From: an uncultured Bacilli bacterium
GTDB taxonomy: Bacteria; Bacillota_I; Bacilli_A; RF39; UBA660
Direction: 5' to 3'
DNA: 6,568 nucleotides
NCBI GenBank assembly: GCA_947626425.1
Contig: CANQRX010000072.1
Coordinates: forward strand, 1-6,568
The first letter of the stretch is position 1, and the number at the start of each line of letters is the position of its first letter. The notes under the pieces were generated by a model. The model was not told the origin of the DNA. It saw nothing but the letters and a program-made list of their open reading frames with translations, and did not search any database. The position numbers were made by a program, and so were the translations under genes. Of the stretch, positions 1 through 6,540 are shown one piece after another.

Positions 1-665
1 CTTACTCTTAAAACACCAGTTAATACTCCCATCTTTAAAGATTTATTAGTTTTTAAACAAGCTGAAAAGACACTGCTGATTAAATTTACTACTTCCTTAT
101 AAAAACCATTTAAATAGCCACATTGAATTGGGACATCATATTCATCGATTAAAATTACAACTTTCTTTTGATGATATCTTTCTAACCAGATGGATAATTG
201 ATATAACGAATCTTGGTAAGCTTCAAATTCTGCTTCGCCATTTTGAATTTTGATAAAATGGTTTGTTTCTGATTCATTTAAAACTTCTTTAACATATTCT
301 TTACTATTATATAATTTTATAATCATTAATTTAAAATGATTATAAACACTTTCATAAGTTTCTTGTTTTAAATTTTTAAAAGTTAAACTAATAACAGGAA
401 AACTTCCAAAATCTTTAAAATATGGACTTTTGGATATATATAAATCATTAAATAAATCTTTGTTATTACAAGATTCATCAATATCAAAAAAATGTTCTAG
501 CATTGACATAAATAATGTTTTACCAAATCTTCGGGGTCTCGTGTATAACACAACAGTTGATTGGTTAGCTAATAAATCTTCAATAGCTTTAGTTTTATCA
601 ACATAATAACAATCGCCTCTTCTTAAATCACCAAAATTTTCTTTACCTATTGGATTAGCTCTCAT
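1..665 (-). CDS. AAA-ATPase-like / PD-(D/E)XK nuclease family protein, partial (N-terminal ~221 residues)
   Basis: Fourth and most promoter-distal member of the array; the start is present but the 3' part lies beyond the left edge. My codon-by-codon reading from ATG at 663-665 is open to the window boundary with no frameshift. The protein begins MRANPIGKENFGDL and aligns without gaps to its upstream paralogs. It has the family P-loop TRPRRFGKT (about residues 42-50, Thr after the catalytic Lys where the others have Ser), a Walker B-like ILIDEYD (171-177) and the start of the TGVLRV sensor-like segment (216-221). The N-terminal 40 residues and residues 61-70 diverge from the other copies, while residues 151-190 are closest to the gene at 3999-5642. 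An AAAGGAGG ribosome binding site 5-6 bases before the ATG overlaps the stop of the preceding gene, fixing this start. The C-terminal nuclease domain cannot be seen, so completeness is unknown. Confidence 0.95.
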   Translation of the reverse strand, partial: MRANPIGKENFGDLRRGDCYYVDKTKAIEDLLANQSTVVLYTRPRRFGKTLFMSMLEHFFDIDESCNNKDLFNDLYISKSPYFKDFGSFPVISLTFKNLKQETYESVYNHFKLMIIKLYNSKEYVKEVLNESETNHFIKIQNGEAEFEAYQDSLYQLSIWLERYHQKKVVILIDEYDVPIQCGYLNGFYKEVVNLISSVFSACLKTNKSLKMGVLTGVLRV

Positions 666-670
666 AAATT

Positions 671-680
671 CCTCCTTTTA
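671..680 (-). promoter_or_regulatory. Stop/Shine-Dalgarno overlap at junction of array genes 3 and 4
   Basis: On the minus strand the sequence reads TAAAAGGAGG followed by AATTT and ATG. The TAA is the stop of the upstream gene (678-2321) and its bases run directly into a near-perfect Shine-Dalgarno. A ribosome finishing the upstream gene sits on the next initiation site, so translational coupling is expected (inference). Confidence 0.85.
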
Positions 681-782
681 TCTAACAATGCATTTTTTCC
701 CACAGAATACTAAAGCATATTCTTTTATATTTTCAACTTTATCTAATTGTAATTCTTTGTAATATTCTTTTTCTTTCATTTG
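678..782. repeat. Near-identical 3'-end block, copy A (matches 2336-2440)
   Basis: These 105 bp cover the stop codon and the last 34 or so codons of the gene and differ at two positions from 2336-2440. The corresponding 3' end of the first array gene (from 3999) is clearly more diverged, sharing only an internal identical stretch of roughly 48 bp. Confidence 0.88.
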
Positions 783-2321
783 CTCTTTGGCTTCCATTGC
801 CATATTTTCCATATCACTCTCATTATCAGCTATTTTAAATTCAAAGATATAGCCACGTTTTCGATCAACACTCTCAATCAAAACGTCGAATCTTCCTAAT
901 CCTGATTTTCTATTTGACTTTGCAATATATTTTCTTCCTCTTAAAAAGTCTTTAAAGATTCCTAACATATATCCATGATAAAAATTTTCGTAAGTATCCA
1001 TATATGACATACTTTCTAACATTTTATTTAAATTGTTTTCCATTTCTTCTTTTTTATTTTCTAATAAAGCATCTTCAAAATTATCAATCCCATTTCTTAT
1101 TCTATAGCTATCATCTTCCTCAGCGAAACTGATAATTTTTATTATTAATTTTTTGATTTCATTATTTGGTATTTTAAGATAAAATCTATTCCAATACCCA
1201 AATTCATCTTCAACTTTTTTATCAATCGTTAAATATCCAGTCATATACATTAAATTTAAAATTCTATTAATATCTGGTTCTTTATCAAAATTAAAATACT
1301 TTATGTTTTTATTATAACTAAATTCAATACTTTCTCCTGTTAATAGCTTTTCAATTTTAATTTTATTTTCTTCACTTATTTCGCTTAATAATTTTATTAT
1401 TAAATCATTACCAGAAGTATTTAACCAATAGGATTTTAGACTTTTATCTCGAGCATAGTTTAAAATGTTCCAAGGGTTATAAATATTTATACCATTCATA
1501 TTATATTGGTAATATTCTTTAACCTCACTTGTTAATTCTAAACCATAATGTTCTAATAATTCTTTGGTTTCGTTTTCCGTAAACCCAAATGAATCTTTGT
1601 AATCATTAGACAACATATCAAAGACTAAGGCATTTATATCGCCACTAAAAGTTGAATAAACCTCTAAAACACCAATAAGAACACCAAACTTTAAAGAATC
1701 ATTACATCTAAAACTAAAATATAAAAAGTTATTTATAAAATTTATTAATTCATTATAATAACCTTTATTACAACTATATTGAATTGGGGCATCATATTCA
1801 TCAATTAAAACAACAACTCTTTTGTGATGATACCTTTCTAACCAACGTGACAAATATTCTATTGAATTTTCATAATCGTTACGAGTTGCAGTTCTATTTA
1901 TTATTCGTTCAAATATTTTTAACTCATAATCTTCTAAAACTTCTTTTACATAATATTTCTCGTGATAAACTCTTTGAATAAGAAGTTCAAACCAATCAAA
2001 AAATTCTTCATAAGTATTTTGTTTTAAATCTTTAAAATTTAACCTAATAACTGGGTAATTTCCAAACTCTTTGTAATAGGGACTTTTAAAAATATATAAG
2101 TCTTTAAATAAGTCTTTATTTTTTTCTTTTTTATCAATATCGAAAAAGTTTTCGAGCATGGAAATAAACAAACTTTTACCAAATCTTCGGGGTCTTGTAT
2201 AGAGTAAAACTTCAAATCCACTTTCTAATATTTCTTCAATAGCCTTAGTTTTATCAACATAATAACAATTTTCTTGAATTAATTTCTGAAAATTATCTTT
2301 TCCTATTGGTATTGGTTTCAT
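678..2321 (-). CDS. AAA-ATPase-like / PD-(D/E)XK nuclease family protein with altered sensor segment
   Basis: 547 residues, third gene of the array in transcription order. The N-terminal AAA-ATPase-like domain has P-loop TRPRRFGKS (42-50; K49, S50) and Walker B-like VLIDEYD (171-177; D174, E175). The C-terminal PDDEXK_9-type nuclease domain shows GRFDVLIE (476-483; D479) and EFK (494-496), the D...ExK signature. It ends with the tail ALVFCGKKCIVR shared with the next two genes. Two segments depart from the paralogs: their TGVLRVSKESIFS-LNN is IGVLEVYSTFSGDINA here (216-231), losing the Arg, the KES triplet and two residues, and YDGYN is reduced to YQYN (271-274). The nuclease residues are intact, so ATP hydrolysis or its coupling may be changed while the nuclease is kept (inference). 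The start is set by AAAGGAGGG eight bases upstream of ATG. Family membership is secure; substrate and role are unknown. Confidence 0.95.
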   Translation of the reverse strand: MKPIPIGKDNFQKLIQENCYYVDKTKAIEEILESGFEVLLYTRPRRFGKSLFISMLENFFDIDKKEKNKDLFKDLYIFKSPYYKEFGNYPVIRLNFKDLKQNTYEEFFDWFELLIQRVYHEKYYVKEVLEDYELKIFERIINRTATRNDYENSIEYLSRWLERYHHKRVVVLIDEYDAPIQYSCNKGYYNELINFINNFLYFSFRCNDSLKFGVLIGVLEVYSTFSGDINALVFDMLSNDYKDSFGFTENETKELLEHYGLELTSEVKEYYQYNMNGINIYNPWNILNYARDKSLKSYWLNTSGNDLIIKLLSEISEENKIKIEKLLTGESIEFSYNKNIKYFNFDKEPDINRILNLMYMTGYLTIDKKVEDEFGYWNRFYLKIPNNEIKKLIIKIISFAEEDDSYRIRNGIDNFEDALLENKKEEMENNLNKMLESMSYMDTYENFYHGYMLGIFKDFLRGRKYIAKSNRKSGLGRFDVLIESVDRKRGYIFEFKIADNESDMENMAMEAKEQMKEKEYYKELQLDKVENIKEYALVFCGKKCIVR

Positions 2322-2328
2322 GTTTTGT

Positions 2329-2338
2329 CCCTCCTTTA
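2329..2338 (-). promoter_or_regulatory. Stop/Shine-Dalgarno overlap at junction of array genes 2 and 3
   Basis: The minus strand reads TAAAGGAGGG, where TAA ends the upstream gene (2336-3985) and AGGAGG lies 8-9 bases before the ATG at 2319-2321. The layout matches the other two array junctions and supports coupled translation. Confidence 0.85.
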
Positions 2339-2440
2339 TCTAACAATGCACTTTTTCCCACAGAATACTAATGCATATTCTTTTATATTTTCAACTTTAT
2401 CTAATTGTAATTCTTTGTAATATTCTTTTTCTTTCATTTG
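2336..2440. repeat. Near-identical 3'-end block, copy B (matches 678-782)
   Basis: Partner of 678-782, encoding the same C-terminal tail that ends GKKCIVR. The adjoining Shine-Dalgarno is also shared, so the match spans the gene junction. Confidence 0.88.
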
Positions 2441-3985
2441 TTTCTTGGCTTTTTTGGCCAAATTTTCCATTTCACTTTCTTTATCACTTATTTTAAATTC
2501 CATTATACAGCCAAACGTCCGATCAACACTTTCAATTAATACATCGAATCTTCCTTTTCCTGCTTCTCGGTTTGACTTAACTATATAATTATGACTTATA
2601 AAAGAACCTAATAATCCGATAATATATCCATGATAAAAACTTTCTTTTTCATCATAATAACTTATAGTTGCTAGTAATTTATTGATATATTCTTCAATAA
2701 TATTTTTATTATCTAATATTAAAGCTCTAGTAAAATTTTTATAAGTATCAAACTGATTTATCACTTTTTGAAATGTTATTTTTTGAATCATTTCTATTAA
2801 ATCACTTCTGACTTCTTCATTAGGAATACGATACATCTTATAAGTTAATTTAGTTATTTCATCGTATACATTTTTATCAAAAGTTAAATAACCACTCATA
2901 AACATTAAACTTAAAATGCTATTAATATTTTCGGAATCATGAAAATCTAAATATGTTATTTGTTTATTATATGTAAAACTTATACTTTCTCCTTGCAATA
3001 ATTTTTCGACTTCGATTTTATCTTCTTCACTTATTTTACTTAATAAATCTTTAATTAAATCATTACTTGAAGTATTTATCCAATAAGGCTCAATTACTTT
3101 TTTACTAGCATAACTTAAAATACTCCATGGATTATAAATACTTACTCCTCCAATATTGTAACCATCATAATTATTTTTAACAATACTCGTTAATTCTAAG
3201 CCATAATATTCAAGTAACTCTTTAGTTTCCTTTTCGGTAAAACCAAAGGCCTCATTATAAGTTGGAGTCATCATATCAATAACATCAGGATTATTTAAGT
3301 CACTGAAAATTGATTCTTTACTTACTCTTAAAACGCCAGTTAATACTCCAAACTTTAATGAATCGTTTCCTTTTAAACAACTTGAAAAAACACTTCTGAT
3401 TAAACTTACTATTTCATCATAAAAACCTTTCAAATAACCATATTGAATAGGAACATCGTATTCATCAATTAAGATTATTACTTTTTGGTGATGATATTCT
3501 TCTAACCAATTAGATAAATATTTTAAGGTTCGTTCGTAATCAGTTTTTTTAGCCGTTTTGTCGATAAAAGAATTAAAAATCAAAGCCTGACTTTCACTTA
3601 AATAATCTAACAAATACGTTTTCTTTTCATAAACATCAGCAATGATATTTTTAAATTCTTCATAAGTGCTATCAAAATCATCTCTTTTTAGATCTTTAAA
3701 ATCTAAATTAATAACAGGGTAATTACTTAACTCTTTATAATAAGGACTTTTTGATATGTATAATCCTTTAAATAAATCTTTGTTAATTTCTTTTTTATCA
3801 ATATCAAAAAAATGTTCTAACATTGAGATAAACAAACTTTTCCCAAATCTTCTTGGTCTTGTATAAAGCGCTACTTTTGAACCGTTACTTAATAATTCTT
3901 CAATCGATGCCGTTTTATCGACATAATAATTATTATTTTCGATTAAATCTTTAAAATCATCGTTTCCTATTGGTATTTTTTTCAT
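2336..3985 (-). CDS. AAA-ATPase-like / PD-(D/E)XK nuclease family protein
   Basis: 549 residues, second gene of the array. The AAA-ATPase-like domain carries all family landmarks: IPIGNDDF at the N-terminus, P-loop TRPRRFGKS (42-50), Walker B-like ILIDEYD (171-177), sensor-like TGVLRVSKESIFSDLNN (216-232), FGFTEKE (247-253) and YDGYN (273-277). The nuclease-like domain has SNREAGKGRFDVLIE (471-485; D481) and MEFK (495-498; E496, K498), so both halves look intact. Residues 30-100 are nearly identical to the gene at 3999-5642, including 107 identical bases, whereas residues 515-549 are nearly identical to the gene at 678-2321. Residues about 101-150 and 370-450 are the most divergent. AAGGAGGG before the ATG fixes the start. 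Such ATPase-nuclease fusions are widespread in gut and host-associated bacteria, but their cellular function is not established. Confidence 0.96.
   Translation of the reverse strand: MKKIPIGNDDFKDLIENNNYYVDKTASIEELLSNGSKVALYTRPRRFGKSLFISMLEHFFDIDKKEINKDLFKGLYISKSPYYKELSNYPVINLDFKDLKRDDFDSTYEEFKNIIADVYEKKTYLLDYLSESQALIFNSFIDKTAKKTDYERTLKYLSNWLEEYHHQKVIILIDEYDVPIQYGYLKGFYDEIVSLIRSVFSSCLKGNDSLKFGVLTGVLRVSKESIFSDLNNPDVIDMMTPTYNEAFGFTEKETKELLEYYGLELTSIVKNNYDGYNIGGVSIYNPWSILSYASKKVIEPYWINTSSNDLIKDLLSKISEEDKIEVEKLLQGESISFTYNKQITYLDFHDSENINSILSLMFMSGYLTFDKNVYDEITKLTYKMYRIPNEEVRSDLIEMIQKITFQKVINQFDTYKNFTRALILDNKNIIEEYINKLLATISYYDEKESFYHGYIIGLLGSFISHNYIVKSNREAGKGRFDVLIESVDRTFGCIMEFKISDKESEMENLAKKAKKQMKEKEYYKELQLDKVENIKEYALVFCGKKCIVR
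3696..3841. repeat. Near-identical direct repeat, copy A (matches 5353-5498)
   Basis: Bases 3696-3802 are identical over 107 bp to 5353-5459. The match continues to 3841 with only two mismatches, at 3803 and 3827. It encodes about residues 49-97 of the ATPase-like domain, reading from just after the P-loop lysine. Neighbouring coding sequence on the 3' side of the genes is far less similar, so the block stands out as a possible conversion tract. Confidence 0.9.
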
Positions 3986-3992
3986 GGATTAT

Positions 3993-4001
3993 CCCTCCTT
4001 A
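3993..4001 (-). promoter_or_regulatory. Stop/Shine-Dalgarno overlap at junction of array genes 1 and 2
   Basis: The minus strand reads TAAGGAGGG, then ATAATCC and ATG. The stop of the first array gene supplies the first bases of the Shine-Dalgarno of the second. Same arrangement as the other two junctions. Confidence 0.85.
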
Positions 4002-5642
4002 TCTCACAATACATTTTTTACCACAGAATACTAAAGCATATTCATGGATATTTGAAACTTTATCTAATTGTAATTCTTTGTAATATTCTTTTTCTTTCAT
4101 TTGGTTATTGGCAAGACTTGCCATATTTTCCATTTCACTTTCGCTTTCTACAATTTTAAATTCAAAAACGCAGCCAAAACTTCGATCTTTTTTCTCAATT
4201 AATACATCGAATCTTCCTAAGCCTCCTTCTCGGTTTGACTTAACTATATAATCGTTTAATAAAAAGTTTTGAAATATTCCTAACATATAACCGTGATAAA
4301 AATTTTCATAAGTATCCATGTAAGAAATACTTTCTAACATTTTATTTAAGTTATTTTCCATTTCTTCTTTATTATTTTCTAATAAAGACTTTTCAAAATT
4401 ATTAAGACATCTTCTTATTACACTGCTATCATCTATATAGGCATAACTAATAATATTAACAATTAATTCTTTTACTTCTTTATTTGGTATTTTAACATAA
4501 TAATTATTCTGATACCCTTCTTTAACTTTTTTATCGATTGTTAAATATCCTGAGGCATACATTAAATTTAAAATATTATCGATACTTTGTTTTTTGTCCA
4601 AATCTAAATAAGTTAATTTATCATTATAAATAAAATCAATACTTTCTCCTGTTACTAATTTTTCAATATCTATTTTATTTTCTTTACTTGCTTCACTTAA
4701 TAATTTAATTATTAAATCATTTCCCGAAGTATTTATCCAATAGGAATTTAAACTCTTTTCATCAGCATAATTTAGAATACTCCATGGATTATAAATACTT
4801 ATACCATTCATATTATATCCATCATAAAAATCTTTAACTTCGCTTGTTAGTTCTAAGCCATAATATTTGAGTAACTCTTTAGTTTCCTTTTCCGTAAAGC
4901 CAAATGCTTCAAGATAATTAGGACTCATCATATCATACACCTTTAAATTATTTAAGTCACTGAAAATTGATTCTTTGCTTACTCGTAAAACACCGGTTAA
5001 GACTCCAAACTTTAATGAATCATTTCCTTTTAAACAACTTGAAAAAACATTTTTTATTAAACTTACTATTTCACCATAAAAACCTTTTAAATAACCACTT
5101 TGAATTGGCACATCGTATTCATCAATTAAAATTACAACTTTCCTTTGATGATACCTTTCTAACCATATTGATAATTGATATATTGAATCTTGATATTCAC
5201 TATATTTTGCTTGACCACTTTTTATTCTTTTGAATTTATTTTTTTCATCTTCATCTAGTATTTCTACAACATAACTTTTTTCCGTATATAGTTTTTCTAT
5301 AAGCATTATGAAAAAATCATATGTATCCTCATAAGTATCTTGCTTTAAATTCTTAAAATCTAAATTAATAACAGGGTAATTACTTAACTCTTTATAATAA
5401 GGACTTTTTGATATGTATAATCCTTTAAATAAATCTTTGTTAATTTCTTTTTTATCAATGTCAAAAAAATGTTCTAACATTGATATAAACAAACTTTTAC
5501 CAAATCTTCGGGGTCTTGTGTATAACACAACATCACTGCCATTTTTTAATAATTCTTCAATAGATGAAGTTTTATCAACATAATAACAATTTTCTTGAAT
5601 CAATTTTTGAAAATTATCTTTTCCTATTGGTATTGATTTCAT
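3999..5642 (-). CDS. AAA-ATPase-like / PD-(D/E)XK nuclease family protein, first gene of the array
   Basis: 547 residues and promoter-proximal. Landmarks are all present: IPIGKDNF, P-loop TRPRRFGKS (42-50; K49, S50), ILIDEYD (171-177; D174, E175), TGVLRVSKESIFSDLNN (216-232; R220), FGFTEKE (247-253), YDGYN (273-277), then the C-terminal nuclease signature SNREGGLGRFDVLIE (469-483; D479) and FEFK (493-496; E494, K496). No signal peptide or membrane segment is visible, so it should be cytoplasmic. Domain knowledge suggests an NTPase driving or gating a nucleic-acid cleaving domain; this is inference and the substrate is unknown. Its ribosome binding site (AAAGAGG, seven bases before ATG) is weaker than those of the downstream genes. 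It shares its first 25 residues and residues 425-460 with the gene at 678-2321, but residues 30-100 and 200-230 with the gene at 2336-3985, so it looks mosaic. Confidence 0.96.
   Translation of the reverse strand: MKSIPIGKDNFQKLIQENCYYVDKTSSIEELLKNGSDVVLYTRPRRFGKSLFISMLEHFFDIDKKEINKDLFKGLYISKSPYYKELSNYPVINLDFKNLKQDTYEDTYDFFIMLIEKLYTEKSYVVEILDEDEKNKFKRIKSGQAKYSEYQDSIYQLSIWLERYHQRKVVILIDEYDVPIQSGYLKGFYGEIVSLIKNVFSSCLKGNDSLKFGVLTGVLRVSKESIFSDLNNLKVYDMMSPNYLEAFGFTEKETKELLKYYGLELTSEVKDFYDGYNMNGISIYNPWSILNYADEKSLNSYWINTSGNDLIIKLLSEASKENKIDIEKLVTGESIDFIYNDKLTYLDLDKKQSIDNILNLMYASGYLTIDKKVKEGYQNNYYVKIPNKEVKELIVNIISYAYIDDSSVIRRCLNNFEKSLLENNKEEMENNLNKMLESISYMDTYENFYHGYMLGIFQNFLLNDYIVKSNREGGLGRFDVLIEKKDRSFGCVFEFKIVESESEMENMASLANNQMKEKEYYKELQLDKVSNIHEYALVFCGKKCIVR
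5353..5498. repeat. Near-identical direct repeat, copy B (matches 3696-3841)
   Basis: Second copy of the block at 3696-3841, offset by 1657 bp, exactly the period between the two start codons. It lies at the equivalent position of the first array gene. Confidence 0.9.
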
Positions 5643-5649
5643 AATGTTT

Positions 5650-5656
5650 CCTCTTT
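5650..5656 (-). promoter_or_regulatory. Ribosome binding site of first array gene
   Basis: The minus strand reads AAAGAGG seven bases before ATG (5642). It is a poorer match to the anti-Shine-Dalgarno than the AGGAGG sites of the three downstream genes, which may limit entry of ribosomes at the first gene. Confidence 0.6.
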
Positions 5657-5667
5657 TCTTTTAATTT

Positions 5668-5696
5668 ATTGTATCATTTATGTTTTTAGATGTAAA
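5668..5696 (-). promoter_or_regulatory. Putative promoter of the ATPase-nuclease array
   Basis: On the minus strand TTTACA (5696-5691) is separated by exactly 17 bp from TACAAT (5673-5668), each with one mismatch to the SigA consensus. Transcription would begin near 5661, leaving a leader of about 20 bases before the ATG at 5642. Intergenic gaps inside the array are too short for further promoters, so this probably drives all four genes. Confidence 0.7.
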
Positions 5697-5705
5697 TTAA
5701 TGAGG

Positions 5706-5734
5706 ATGATAATTCTTATATTTTGGCTTATAAT
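5706..5734 (+). promoter_or_regulatory. Candidate distal promoter for the membrane-protein gene
   Basis: ATGATA (5706-5711), 17 bp, then a perfect TATAAT (5729-5734). The -35 has two mismatches. The region is AT-rich, so chance -10 matches are common; the better-supported promoter for this gene is the proximal one at 5756-5784. Confidence 0.4.
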
Positions 5735-5755
5735 ATATATGGTTTATTATTTTTG

Positions 5756-5784
5756 TTGCAAATATAGTTTAGGAATTGTATACT
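5756..5784 (+). promoter_or_regulatory. Putative proximal promoter for the membrane-protein gene
   Basis: TTGCAA (5756-5761) and TATACT (5779-5784) are separated by 17 bp. Transcription would start near 5791, about 33 bases before the ATG. A GGGGG run right after the -10 is conspicuous in such AT-rich DNA. Confidence 0.6.
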
Positions 5785-5808
5785 GGGGGTAAGTCAAGGA
5801 TTTAAAAC

Positions 5809-5815
5809 AAAGGAG
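5809..5815 (+). promoter_or_regulatory. Ribosome binding site of the membrane-protein gene
   Basis: AAAGGAG lies eight bases before ATG 5824. It favours this start over the in-frame ATG at 5833, which would be too far from it. Confidence 0.85.
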
Positions 5816-5823
5816 TTTAAAAT

Positions 5824-6282
5824 ATGATAAAAATGGGCAAAATTGAAGTAAATAATAAAATACCGCTGAAAGTATTTTTGTTTTGCATTTTGTTTTCGTT
5901 CGGCCTTTTTCTTATTTTTGGTGGTTATTTAATTTCAGAATTTATTAAAACTAAGGATTATATTAAAATTAGTTCGACGGTGAAAAATGTTGGGCATTAT
6001 CAGGTAAGAAATTCGGATGATTTTTCAACTTATTATTATGCTGATTTGGTTTATGATTATAATGGTAAGTCTTATGAATATCGAAAAACCTTGCATATGT
6101 TTCTTTTTTATCCAAAAGTAAATAGTAAAGTAACTATATATATTGATCCTAATTCACCAACCTTAGTTAGAAATACTTGGGTAACTTCTTTAGGTGTAAT
6201 AATAATAATTTTTCTTTTAATATTTCATTTCGGAATGATTAAAGCATATCTTGTTAGAAAAAAACAATTAAATGAAATTTAA
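5824..6282 (+). CDS. DUF3592-like two-helix membrane protein
   Basis: 152 residues, transcribed divergently from the nuclease array. A short basic N-terminus (MIKMGKIEVNNK) precedes a hydrophobic helix (about 15-39). Then comes a polar, beta-rich segment (about 45-115), a second helix (about 119-138) rich in Ile, Leu and Phe, and a basic tail (YLVRKKQ). By the positive-inside rule both ends are cytoplasmic and the middle domain faces outside. The middle domain has the pattern seen in DUF3592 proteins: a strand STVKNVGHY, a strand with Tyr-Asn-Gly-Lys (YDYNGKSYEY), then PKVNSKVTIYIDPNSP. Pfam family assignment is from pattern memory and not searched. The function of DUF3592 proteins is unknown. 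No catalytic residues are evident. The gene appears monocistronic, with its own promoter and a hairpin terminator about 125 bp downstream. Linkage to the array may be only positional. Confidence 0.85.
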   Translation: MIKMGKIEVNNKIPLKVFLFCILFSFGLFLIFGGYLISEFIKTKDYIKISSTVKNVGHYQVRNSDDFSTYYYADLVYDYNGKSYEYRKTLHMFLFYPKVNSKVTIYIDPNSPTLVRNTWVTSLGVIIIIFLLIFHFGMIKAYLVRKKQLNEI

Positions 6283-6366
6283 TTAAGTAGGATAAGTTAA
6301 ATTATCTCATTTTTGTTTGAATAATTTGTGAAATATTTAAATAAAATTAGTTCATATAAATTAATG

Positions 6367-6389
6367 AAATTTAAAATAAATTTTTTTTT
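6367..6389 (+). terminator. Weak AT-only terminator-like hairpin
   Basis: AAATTTA (6367-6373) and TAAATTT (6377-6383) form a perfect 7-bp inverted repeat with a 3-base loop, running into a T9 tract (6381-6389). With no G-C pairs the stem is weak, so it is at best an auxiliary terminator; AT-rich DNA makes such repeats by chance. Confidence 0.3.
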
Positions 6390-6408
6390 ATGAAATTAAG
6401 ATTTGTTG

Positions 6409-6450
6409 GCCTAGAAAATATTTTTAGGCAGTTATTTTAAAATTTTTTTT
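6409..6450 (+). terminator. Probable intrinsic terminator
   Basis: GCCTAGAAA (6409-6417) pairs with TTTTTAGGC (6421-6429) in a 9-bp stem with one G-T wobble and a 3-base ATA loop. It is followed by AGTTATTTT and a T8 tract (6443-6450). The U-rich side lies only on the plus strand, so it would end the transcript of the membrane-protein gene. The T-tract is not immediately adjacent, which lowers confidence. Confidence 0.5.
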
Positions 6451-6451
6451 C

Positions 6452-6480
6452 TTGCATTTTCTTATCTTATCTAGTACAAT
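6452..6480 (+). promoter_or_regulatory. Putative promoter reading out of the right edge
   Basis: TTGCAT (6452-6457), 17 bp, then TACAAT (6475-6480). It sits just after the terminator, as expected for a new transcription unit starting near 6487 whose gene lies beyond the window. Confidence 0.6.
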
Positions 6481-6540
6481 CATTCCTGTTTGGATAGTGT
6501 GAAAAGTTTTATGGAAAATAGGCAACACCGTTTGAAAAAG

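Larger units (their letters stand above)
1..5642 (-). repeat. Tandem array of four paralogous ATPase-nuclease genes (period ~1.66 kb)
   Basis: Successive start codons lie at 5642, 3985, 2321 and 665, giving periods of 1657, 1664 and 1656 bp. Each unit contains one full gene plus the short junction with its ribosome binding site, as expected if whole gene-plus-RBS units were duplicated in tandem. Identity is uneven, from exact blocks over 100 bp to clearly diverged stretches, so the duplications are not all recent or have been partly homogenised. The array may continue beyond the left edge. Confidence 0.93.

Noticed and set aside
1784..1981. Plus-strand open frame of 65 codons
   Set aside because: Lies antisense to the Walker B region of an array gene; a similar antisense frame occurs at the equivalent place in another copy, which follows from the shared sequence. 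No ribosome binding site or recognisable protein.
2039..2221. Minus-strand open frame of 60 codons in another frame
   Set aside because: Completely inside the gene at 678-2321 and explained by its AT-rich codons; no independent initiation signal.
4967..5233. Plus-strand open frame of 88 codons
   Set aside because: Antisense shadow of the first array gene, Leu/His-rich as expected from reverse-reading Lys/Asp/Glu codons; no ribosome binding site.
1..5642. Insertion sequence or CRISPR-like repeat explanation for the repetition
   Set aside because: The repeat unit is a whole protein-coding gene of about 1.66 kb. There are no terminal inverted repeats, transposase motifs, or short regularly spaced repeats.
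678..6282. UGA-as-Trp genetic code suggested by the AT-rich composition
   Set aside because: All complete genes read through with TGG for Trp and end in TAA; no in-frame TGA is needed to keep any gene open.
6291..6306. Inverted repeat GATAA/TTATC just after the membrane gene
   Set aside because: Only five base pairs with a six-base loop; too weak to call a terminator although some T residues follow.
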